From NCBI GenBank assembly GCA_015232485.1, contig JADFZP010000183.1, positions 1 through 6,748 of the forward strand: a stretch of DNA of 6,748 nucleotides. The letters are read 5' to 3'. This DNA comes from Alphaproteobacteria bacterium. GTDB taxonomy: Bacteria; Pseudomonadota; Alphaproteobacteria; Rhodospirillales; Magnetospirillaceae. Shown here in pieces: positions 1 to 3,697 of this stretch. Under the pieces are notes generated by a model. The model saw only the letters and a program-made list of their open reading frames with translations, was not told the DNA's origin and ran no database searches. Both the position numbers and the translations under genes were made by a program. Position 1 is the first letter of the stretch; every line of letters starts with the position of its first letter.

Positions 1-2
1 GG

Positions 3-68
3 GAAGACCCCGACATCGTCGCGGCGATCCACCGCCTGCGCGACGCAAGCGGGAGGGATGGCGTATAA
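3..68 (+). CDS. C-terminal tail of an unidentified gene running in from the left
   Basis: Frame 3 is open from the window edge to a TAA at 66-68 and reads EDPDIVAAIHRLRDASGRDGV. The first part looks like an ordinary amphipathic helix end. The other two plus frames read arginine- and proline-rich sequence typical of non-coding frames in GC-rich DNA, which is the main reason to prefer this one. The family cannot be recognised from 21 residues. It ends 39 bases before the ParD-like antitoxin start, on the same strand, so the two could be co-transcribed. It could also be chance open sequence. Confidence 0.35.
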   Translation, partial: EDPDIVAAIHRLRDASGRDGV

Positions 69-89
69 ATCAAGGGGACGCGGTCCCTT
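64..89 (+). promoter_or_regulatory. Candidate -10 element and palindromic operator before the ParD-like gene
   Basis: TATAAA at 64-69 resembles a -10 box, with no convincing TTG-type -35 upstream. Just after it, at 75-87, is a perfect inverted repeat GGGAC-GCG-GTCCC, extendable by A73-T89 and a G-T pair. A palindrome at the presumed transcription start of an antitoxin gene is where the antitoxin would bind for autorepression. That role is inference; the sequence could also be a small 5' hairpin. Confidence 0.3.
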
Positions 90-107
90 ACCGCGCGTGA
101 GGCAGAC

Positions 108-317
108 ATGGCCGACAATGTGAAGCTCTCCGAATCCCTAGTCGAACAAGCCCGTCCGCACGGCAACGTGCGGCACGGCTCGGTGCCGAAGCAGATCGAA
201 TACTGGTCACGGATCGGCAAGGTCGCCGAGGAAAACCCCGACCTGCCATTTTCGATGATCCGCGACATCCTGATCGCTCGGCAGGAACAACCGGTTGAAG
301 AGTATCGCTTCGGCTGA
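108..317 (+). CDS. ParD-like type II antitoxin (ribbon-helix-helix-like family)
   Basis: A 69-residue protein of the ParD-like antitoxin family (Pfam ParD_like, formerly a DUF). The family pattern runs through the whole length: an N-terminal VKLSESLVEQAR strand-helix, the core SVPKQIEYWSRIGKVAEENPDLPF near residues 25-48, a helix SMIRDILIARQ, and a short YRFG tail. It appears full length. Such proteins neutralise a RelE/ParE-type ribonuclease or gyrase toxin and repress their own operon. The ATG at 108 starts directly at the conserved N-terminus; the Shine-Dalgarno is weak (GAGGCAG at 100-106). Its stop overlaps the ATG of the next reading frame (TGATG at 315-319), as in translationally coupled antitoxin-toxin pairs, but that toxin frame ends after 18 codons. 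The antitoxin therefore looks orphaned. The family call is from recalled pattern, not a search. Confidence 0.8.
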   Translation: MADNVKLSESLVEQARPHGNVRHGSVPKQIEYWSRIGKVAEENPDLPFSMIRDILIARQEQPVEEYRFG

Positions 318-373
318 TGCGGATCATCGTTTCCTACACCCAGGGACCTTTAGCGTTGACCTTTCATCCGTAA
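317..373 (+). pseudogene. 18-codon stub of the presumed toxin paired with the ParD-like antitoxin
   Basis: An ATG at 317-319 overlaps the antitoxin TGA by one base and opens a frame reading MRIIVSYTQGPLALTFHP before TAA at 371-373. The MRIIVS beginning resembles the first beta strand of RelE/ParE-like toxins, and position and overlap are those of the second gene of a TA operon. What follows does not look like such a toxin. I infer that the 3' part was lost when the adjacent mqsRA segment arrived or by deletion. With so few residues the toxin identity cannot be shown, and the frame could be chance. Confidence 0.4.
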
Positions 374-399
374 CGCCAAGCCGTGGTGGGGTAGAACCC
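345..399 (+). promoter_or_regulatory. Possible mqsRA control region: GACCTTT direct repeat, TTGACC box, GGGT-AGA-ACCC palindrome
   Basis: The 159-base gap between the antitoxin stop and the mqsR start holds three visible elements. GACCTTT occurs twice, at 345-351 and 358-364, one helical turn plus three bases apart. TTGACC at 356-361 would serve as a -35 box, but no good -10 lies 16-18 bases downstream. GGGT-AGA-ACCC at 389-399 is a perfect short inverted repeat. In E. coli, MqsA binds ACCT...AGGT palindromes before mqsRA; no exact copy is present here, which is plausible because the recognition residues of this antitoxin differ. Which element is the operator is unresolved. Confidence 0.3.
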
Positions 400-476
400 T
401 CTCTCGTTGAGAATCAATGCGTTGGCTGGACTTGTCGCCGCTTGAATTGACACCCATATGGTGGCACCATGCGGCG

Positions 477-782
477 ATGGAAAAGCGTCGGCCAACCTAC
501 GACCTCGATGCCATCAAGGCCGCCCTCGGGTCGGTCGAGACGCTGGCGATCACGCGGACGGCCTATTCCAATGCCCTTTCTCTGGGGTTCAATCGCTCCG
601 GCATCGCGGAAGTGATCAACAGCGTTCGGCGTCCGATGTTCTACAAGTCGATGACCGCCTTTGCCGATCACCGGACTTGGCAGGACGTCTACCATGTCCC
701 GGTGGACGGACTGATTCTCTACGTCAAATTCCAGGCCGACGTGGTGACCGAGTTCCGCTTGACGTCGTTCAAGGAGAAGTGA
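477..782 (+). CDS. mqsR: MqsR toxin, mRNA interferase (RelE-like fold)
   Basis: A 101-residue homologue of E. coli MqsR (98 residues), the ribosome-independent endoribonuclease that cuts mRNA mainly at GC-containing sites. It aligns end to end: both start MEKR, share FYKSMT...DH..WQDVY in the middle and end in SFKEK. The functional residues reported for E. coli (Lys56, Gln68, Tyr81, Lys96) correspond to Lys57, Gln69, Tyr82 and Lys99, so the toxin looks active. A two-residue insertion lies before the C-terminal strand. ATG 477 was chosen because it reproduces the family N-terminus; an in-frame ATG at 417 would add 20 residues (MRWLDLSPLE...) foreign to the family. Neither start has a strong Shine-Dalgarno. 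The toxin gene precedes the antitoxin gene, as in E. coli, separated by 2 bases. Confidence 0.92.
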   Translation: MEKRRPTYDLDAIKAALGSVETLAITRTAYSNALSLGFNRSGIAEVINSVRRPMFYKSMTAFADHRTWQDVYHVPVDGLILYVKFQADVVTEFRLTSFKEK

Positions 783-784
783 CC

Positions 785-1201
785 GTGGCCCAAACGATTC
801 CCGACTTGCCGCCGACCATGCCCTGCCCGGAGACCGGCCGGACGCTATACCGCGACACGCGTCCGTTCACGGTGCGTTACAAGGAGGCGGAAACGATCGT
901 CGATCTGCCCGGCTATTACCCCGACGGCGAGGGCGAATCGGTGCATGTGGGGACCGACATGGCCGCCGCCGATGCGGCGCTGAGGGCACTGAAGGAACAG
1001 ATGGACGGCGTGCCGTCGCCCGCCACGATCCGCCGCATCCGCACCAAACTGCGCCTGAGCCAGCGGGCGGCGGGCGCGCTGTTCAAGGTCGGTCCCAGCG
1101 CGTTCGACAAATACGAACGCGCGATTGTGGAGCCGAGCGGGCCGACGATCCAGTTGTTGAAGCTGCTGGACCAACACCCGGAATTGGCGGGAGAGTTGTG
1201 A
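785..1201 (+). CDS. mqsA: MqsA-type antitoxin/transcription repressor lacking the zinc-binding cysteines
   Basis: A 138-residue antitoxin of the MqsA/YgiT family. The start is GTG 785, two bases after the mqsR stop, with AAGGAG at 771-776 as a good Shine-Dalgarno; ATG 818 is an alternative starting just before the conserved CPETG. Residues 13-75 correspond to the N-terminal toxin-binding domain (RPFTVRYK.....VDLPGYY). Residues 80-138 are an XRE-like helix-turn-helix dimerisation and DNA-binding domain (LSQRAAGALFKVGPSAFDKYE, then TIQLLKLLDQHPEL, very like E. coli TIKLLRVLDKHPEL). Classical MqsA holds zinc with two CxxC pairs. Here the first pair reads CPET and the second is replaced by YYPDGEGE, leaving one cysteine in the whole protein (Cys14). 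The E. coli DNA-reading residues Asn97 and Arg101 align with Ser105 and Lys109, so a different operator is expected. From memory, similar GYYP-GEGE-VHVG proteins exist, so this is probably a zinc-free subfamily. Confidence 0.9.
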   Translation: MAQTIPDLPPTMPCPETGRTLYRDTRPFTVRYKEAETIVDLPGYYPDGEGESVHVGTDMAAADAALRALKEQMDGVPSPATIRRIRTKLRLSQRAAGALFKVGPSAFDKYERAIVEPSGPTIQLLKLLDQHPELAGEL

Positions 1202-1230
1202 GGGGTGATGGCCGAAGAACGAGAGTGGAC

Positions 1231-1247
1231 GGCACCAATTCAGTGCA
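1231..1247 (-). promoter_or_regulatory. NtrC-box-like sequence in the junction between mqsA and the HEPN stub
   Basis: On the minus strand the 17 bases read TGCACTGAATTGGTGCC. This matches the NtrC enhancer-site form TGCAC-N5-TGGTGCA at all but the last specified base. No sigma54 promoter or nitrogen-assimilation gene lies nearby in either direction, so it may be chance or a remnant carried with a rearranged segment. The surrounding bases 1202-1255 show no gene. Confidence 0.15.
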
Positions 1248-1255
1248 CCATCACC

Positions 1256-1321
1256 GTAATTCCGAATGTCCGCGATGGCGGCCAGCATGTCGTCGATGCG
1301 CTCGCGGTCGCCGCGCGCCAT
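1256..1321 (-). pseudogene. Truncated HEPN toxin (HepT/DUF86-like), only the first about 22 codons remain
   Basis: Directly after the MNT gene, with stop and start overlapping as TGATG, the minus strand begins MARGDRERIDDMLAAIADIR followed by Asn-Tyr. This is the first helix of HEPN (DUF86/HepT-like) RNase toxins, the normal downstream partner of MNT antitoxins. After Tyr22, at about 1256, the likeness stops. The frame stays open to 845 as 158 residues, but from there it only reads the antisense of the junction and of mqsA. The catalytic R-x4-6-H motif of HEPN, normally near the C-terminus, is absent. The 5' part is well supported; the exact breakpoint, between about 1230 and 1256, is an estimate. 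Confidence 0.65.
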
Positions 1322-1623
1322 CAGAACACCGGCACCCGGTCGTGATCGAACGCGGCCCGAACCCTCGGCCTGAACGTGTCGATCTCCCCCAGGTCCACCG
1401 GTCGGCCGAGGATGTCTTCGAGCAGCAGGCGGGTGTCCTCCATGCGGATCAGCGAGAACGACCGGCCGGGCTCGACTTCGACCGCGATGTCGATGTCGCT
1501 GCCCGCTCGTCCGTCGCCCCGCGCCAGCGAACCGAATAGCGACAGATGGACGATCCCGCGGCGGCGGAGTTCGAATTCCTCCGCCTTGATCCGCCGCACG
1601 ATATCGTCAAGCGACCTCGCCAT
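1321..1623 (-). CDS. MNT-domain nucleotidyltransferase, MntA-type antitoxin of a HEPN/MNT system
   Basis: A 100-residue minimal nucleotidyltransferase. The family signature G-S-x10-D-x-D is complete: Gly31-Ser32 (FGSLARGDGRAG) and Asp43-Ile-Asp45, followed by the usual third-strand region with Asp77 (RPVDLGEID). In characterised HEPN/MNT pairs the MNT protein transfers AMP to a tyrosine of the HEPN RNase and so inactivates it. The N-terminus (residues 1-22) is a charged helix, typical of these proteins, and the length is normal. The ATG at 1621-1623 has a GAGGA-like Shine-Dalgarno six bases upstream. The TGA overlaps the start of the HEPN gene, which is truncated, so this enzyme probably has no local toxin target. 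It converges with mqsRA. It could alternatively be an unrelated small MNT protein, but the HEPN stub argues against that. Confidence 0.85.
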   Translation of the reverse strand: MARSLDDIVRRIKAEEFELRRRGIVHLSLFGSLARGDGRAGSDIDIAVEVEPGRSFSLIRMEDTRLLLEDILGRPVDLGEIDTFRPRVRAAFDHDRVPVF

Positions 1624-1654
1624 GGCGTCCTCGCCCGCTCATATACGCACAAGG

Positions 1655-1683
1655 AGGATAGGGGCCGACGGCGTCGGCCGCAA
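1655..1683 (-). promoter_or_regulatory. Candidate promoter of the MNT gene with a palindrome in its spacer
   Basis: On the minus strand, TTGCGG (1678-1683) and TATCCT (1655-1660) are separated by 17 bases, a good sigma70 layout. A perfect 7-bp inverted repeat GGCCGAC-GGC-GTCGGCC at 1663-1679 fills the spacer and touches the -35 box. A repressor bound there would block RNA polymerase, so this is a candidate operator. The same repeat as RNA could be a hairpin ending the upstream tRNA transcript, although no run of T follows it. The sequence between the tRNA and the MNT gene otherwise shows nothing. Confidence 0.4.
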
Positions 1684-1721
1684 GCGGGCCAGGGGCGGGG
1701 ACTTCGTTCCGATAGGGAAAG

Positions 1722-1811
1722 TGGCGGAGGGGGTGGGATTCGAACCCACGGTACCCGCAAAGGCACAACGGTTTTCGAGACCGCCCCGATCGACCGCTCC
1801 GGCACCCCTCC
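1722..1811 (-). tRNA. tRNA-Ser, anticodon CGA (reads UCG)
   Basis: A complete class II tRNA of 90 bases including an encoded CCA (1722-1724). Acceptor arms GGAGGGG (1805-1811) and CCCCTCC (1726-1732) pair perfectly, with discriminator base G, the serine identity base. The D stem is CCG/CGG. The anticodon stem GCGGT/ACCGT holds the loop CTCGAAA, giving anticodon CGA. A long variable arm (GTGCC paired with GGTAC) is the hallmark of tRNA-Ser. The T arm is GTGGG-TTCGAAT-CCCAC. The gene is transcribed toward the TA cluster, away from rplU, and its 3' end borders the accessory region, where site-specific integration usually happens. Confidence 0.97.
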
Positions 1812-1821
1812 GCGAGGGCGC

Positions 1822-1850
1822 TATATAGCGTGGCGTTCCGAATACCGCAA
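1822..1850 (-). promoter_or_regulatory. Candidate promoter of tRNA-Ser
   Basis: On the minus strand, TTGCGG (1845-1850) and TATATA (1822-1827) are spaced by 17 bases and end 10 bases before the mature tRNA 5' end. The -10 box lies inside a perfect 12-bp palindrome, CGCTATATAGCG at 1819-1830. The -35 box is identical to that proposed for the MNT gene and overlaps the 5' arm of the plus-strand terminator-like hairpin. Confidence 0.5.
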
Positions 1851-1874
1851 GCCATTCCTGGCGGGCGGTTTTTT
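1845..1874 (+). terminator. Rho-independent terminator-like hairpin on the plus strand upstream of rplU
   Basis: CCGC (1845-1848) pairs with GCGG (1865-1868), and GCCA (1851-1854) with TGGC (1859-1862). They are separated by a small AA/GG internal loop and closed by TTCC. Six T follow immediately (1869-1874). It would stop plus-strand transcription just before the rplU promoter. No plus-strand gene ends nearby: the closest is mqsA, more than 600 bases away and facing a convergent gene. It may insulate rplU, or be left from a gene that once lay upstream. Confidence 0.5.
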
Positions 1875-1885
1875 CGGATTTTCCG

Positions 1886-1913
1886 TTGACTCGGGGCGCC
1901 GCGTGGGTATAGT
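1886..1913 (+). promoter_or_regulatory. Sigma70-type promoter of the rplU operon
   Basis: TTGACT (1886-1891) and TATAGT (1908-1913) are separated by 16 bases; both are close to consensus (five of six bases each). Transcription would start near 1920, leaving a leader of about 60 bases before rplU. This is the best promoter in the window and suits a ribosomal protein operon. Confidence 0.7.
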
Positions 1914-1936
1914 TCGGCCCTCTCTCGGCGGGCTTT

Positions 1937-1958
1937 GGGTCTGCCGCGACCCGATTTT
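1937..1958 (+). promoter_or_regulatory. Hairpin with T-run in the rplU leader (possible attenuator)
   Basis: GGGTC (1937-1941) and GACCC (1948-1952) form a perfect 5-bp stem with a six-base loop, followed by GATTTT. It lies in the predicted untranslated leader about 20 bases before the rplU ATG. Ribosomal protein leaders often carry autoregulatory structures, and L21 leaders are known in Firmicutes, but this stem is short and may be chance. Confidence 0.25.
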
Positions 1959-1978
1959 CGTTCGAGTGGTGGGAAGTC

Positions 1979-2281
1979 ATGTTCGCAGTGATCAAAACCG
2001 GCGGCAAGCAGTACAAGGTCGCCAAGGATGACGTGATCCTCGTCGAGAAGCTGCCGGCCGAGGCCGGCGCCACGGTCACGCTGGACCAGGTTTTGATGGT
2101 CGGCGAAAAGATCGGCGCTCCCCTGGTGGACGGCGCTTCGGTGACCGCCACGGTGGTCGAACAGACGCGCGGCGAGAAGCTGATCGTCTTCAAGAAGAAG
2201 CGTCGCCAGAATTACCGTCGCAAGACCGGGCATCGCCAGGACCTGACCGTCCTGCGCATCACCGACATCGCCGGCGCCTGA
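1979..2281 (+). CDS. rplU: Large ribosomal subunit protein bL21
   Basis: A 100-residue protein that matches bL21 over its full usual length. It begins MFAVIKTGGKQYKV, the family's universal N-terminus, and carries the basic segment FKKKRRQNYRRKTGHRQ (about residues 71-87), which binds 23S rRNA. The end VLRITDI is typical. bL21 is one of the proteins that stabilise the early folding domains of the 50S subunit. The ATG is preceded by the purine-rich GGTGGGAAG. It is the first gene after the promoter and is followed 26 bases later by rpmA, its near-universal neighbour. Confidence 0.98.
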   Translation: MFAVIKTGGKQYKVAKDDVILVEKLPAEAGATVTLDQVLMVGEKIGAPLVDGASVTATVVEQTRGEKLIVFKKKRRQNYRRKTGHRQDLTVLRITDIAGA

Positions 2282-2307
2282 GCGTCGGTCAGCAGGAGTA
2301 GCGGAAG

Positions 2308-2583
2308 ATGGCTCATAAAAAGGCTGGCGGCAGCTCCCGCAACGGCCGCGATTCGGACGGTCAACGGCTGGGCGTCAAGAAGTTCGGCGGCGAGGCGGTG
2401 ATCCCCGGCAACATCATCGTGCGTCAGCGCGGCACCCAGTACTATCCCGGCGAAAACGTCGGCATGGGCAAGGACCACACGCTGTTCGCCAAGGCCGAGG
2501 GCCGCGTGACCTTCCGTCACAAGGCGCAGGGCCGCACCTATATCTCCGTGCTCCCGGACGCTCCGGTGGAGCCCGTCGGCTGA
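2308..2583 (+). CDS. rpmA: Large ribosomal subunit protein bL27
   Basis: A 91-residue bL27. It begins MAHKKAGGSSRNGRDSDGQRLGVK, the conserved N-terminal tail that in Gram-negative bacteria reaches the peptidyl-transferase centre. There is no cleavable extension of the Firmicutes kind. The core contains RQRGTQYYPGENVGMGKDHTLFA. A good Shine-Dalgarno AGGAG (2294-2298) lies nine bases before the ATG. It is followed by a 67-base gap with a strong hairpin before obgE. Some alphaproteobacteria carry a GNAT acetyltransferase gene between rpmA and obgE; none is present here. Confidence 0.98.
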   Translation: MAHKKAGGSSRNGRDSDGQRLGVKKFGGEAVIPGNIIVRQRGTQYYPGENVGMGKDHTLFAKAEGRVTFRHKAQGRTYISVLPDAPVEPVG

Positions 2584-2609
2584 GCCGAAGCCTTCCAGAT
2601 CGGTCATCG

Positions 2610-2635
2610 AAGGGGAATGGCTCGCCATTCCCCTT
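2610..2635 (+). terminator. 11-bp hairpin between rpmA and obgE, partial terminator or translational control element
   Basis: AAGGGGAATGG (2610-2620) and CCATTCCCCTT (2625-2635) pair perfectly around a four-base CTCG loop. The following bases TCTGGTTTC form only a weak U-tract, so full termination is doubtful. The stem ends 15 bases before the obgE ATG, within the ribosome-binding footprint. It may reduce transcription of obgE-proB-proA-nadD relative to the ribosomal protein genes, or limit obgE translation. Confidence 0.6.
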
Positions 2636-2650
2636 TCTGGTTTCAGGACC

Positions 2651-3697
2651 ATGAAATTCCTCGATCAAGTCAAGATTCACCTGAAAAGCGGCGACGGCGG
2701 GGCCGGCGCTTGCGCGTTCCGCCGCGAGAAATACATCGAGTTCGGCGGCCCCGACGGCGGTGACGGCGGGCGCGGCGGCGATGTGTGGGTCGAGGCGGTC
2801 GAGGGCCTGAACACCCTGATCGACTTCCGCTATCAGCAGCACTTCAAGGCCGACAAGGGCCACCACGGGATGGGCCAGAACCGCACCGGGGCGGGGGGCG
2901 CCGACGTGGTGCTCAAGGTTCCGGTCGGCACCCAGGTGCTCGACGACGACAAGGAGACGGTGCTGGCCGATCTCACCCGCGCCGGCCAGCGCGTGCTGCT
3001 GCTGGAAGGCGGCGACGGCGGATTCGGCAATCTGCACTTCAAGACCTCGACCAATCAGGCGCCGCGCCGCGCCGATCCCGGCTGGCCGGGCAAGGAGATG
3101 TCGGTCTGGCTGCGGCTCAAGCTGATCGCCGACGCCGGGCTGGTTGGGCTGCCCAACGCCGGCAAATCGACCTTCCTGGCCGCCGTGTCGCGCGCCCGGC
3201 CCAAGATCGCCGACTATCCCTTCACCACGCTGCATCCCAATCTGGGCGTCGTCTATATCGGCGGCGAGGAATTCGTGGTCGCCGACATTCCCGGCCTGAT
3301 CGAGGGCGCCCACCAGGGCGCCGGGCTGGGCGACCGTTTCCTGGGCCATATCGAGCGCTGCCGGGTGCTGCTGCATCTGGTCGACGGGACCGGCGAGGAC
3401 GTGGCGTCCGATTATCTGGTGGTGCGCGAGGAGTTGCGCCAATACGGCGCCGGCCTCGACGAAAAGCCCGAGATCGTGGCGCTCAACAAATGCGACTCGC
3501 TGACGCCCGAGATGATCGCCGAGAAGATGGCCGCGCTGGCCGAGGTGGCCGGCGCCCCGCCGATGCCGCTGTCGGGCGTGGCCGGCATCGGGCTGGTCGA
3601 CGTGCTGCACGCCCTGCTCGGCCATGTCCAGGCGGCGCGCCAGCGCGACAAGGAACGCGACGGCCCGCAGGTCAGCGAATGGGAGAATCCCCCGTGA
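2651..3697 (+). CDS. obgE: Obg-family GTPase ObgE/CgtA, 50S ribosome assembly factor
   Basis: A 348-residue protein with the two core Obg domains. Residues 1-158 form the glycine-rich Obg fold (MKFLDQVKIH, then SGDGGAGACAFRREKY and FGGPDGGDGGRGGDV). Residues 159 to about 328 are the G domain: G1 GLPNAGKS 166-173, G2 threonines 192-193, G3 DIPG 212-215, G4 NKCD 279-282, G5 SGVAG 308-312. A short charged tail follows; the longer C-terminal domain of some relatives is missing. Obg binds the immature large subunit and, in several bacteria, ppGpp. The start is fixed by the conserved N-terminus; the only Shine-Dalgarno-like AGGA lies just two bases before the ATG, so initiation may be weak. The TGA overlaps the proB GTG. 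Confidence 0.97.
   Translation: MKFLDQVKIHLKSGDGGAGACAFRREKYIEFGGPDGGDGGRGGDVWVEAVEGLNTLIDFRYQQHFKADKGHHGMGQNRTGAGGADVVLKVPVGTQVLDDDKETVLADLTRAGQRVLLLEGGDGGFGNLHFKTSTNQAPRRADPGWPGKEMSVWLRLKLIADAGLVGLPNAGKSTFLAAVSRARPKIADYPFTTLHPNLGVVYIGGEEFVVADIPGLIEGAHQGAGLGDRFLGHIERCRVLLHLVDGTGEDVASDYLVVREELRQYGAGLDEKPEIVALNKCDSLTPEMIAEKMAALAEVAGAPPMPLSGVAGIGLVDVLHALLGHVQAARQRDKERDGPQVSEWENPP

Noticed and set aside
458..1201. A 247-codon frame that appears to fuse extra sequence to the N-terminus of MqsA
   Set aside because: The part before 785 is the mqsR gene read in another frame; the GTG at 785 has a proper Shine-Dalgarno and the homology begins there.
368..1259. CCGTAA present at both edges of the mqsRA segment (368-373 and 1254-1259), a possible target-site duplication
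   Set aside because: A six-base match between two regions of about 50 bases is expected by chance; no longer repeat or inverted ends accompany it.
845..1321. A 158-residue minus-strand protein starting as a HEPN toxin
   Set aside because: Only the first about 22 residues resemble HEPN; the rest is the antisense of the junction and of mqsA, so it is annotated as a stub.
1..1720. CRISPR array, insertion sequence or integrase in the accessory part
   Set aside because: No regular repeats, terminal inverted repeats, transposase or recombinase motifs were seen on either strand.
2414..3625. A long minus-strand open frame (403 codons) opposite rpmA and obgE
   Set aside because: It is the antisense of two conserved genes, with His/Gln/Arg/Ala-rich composition typical of GC-rich shadow frames.
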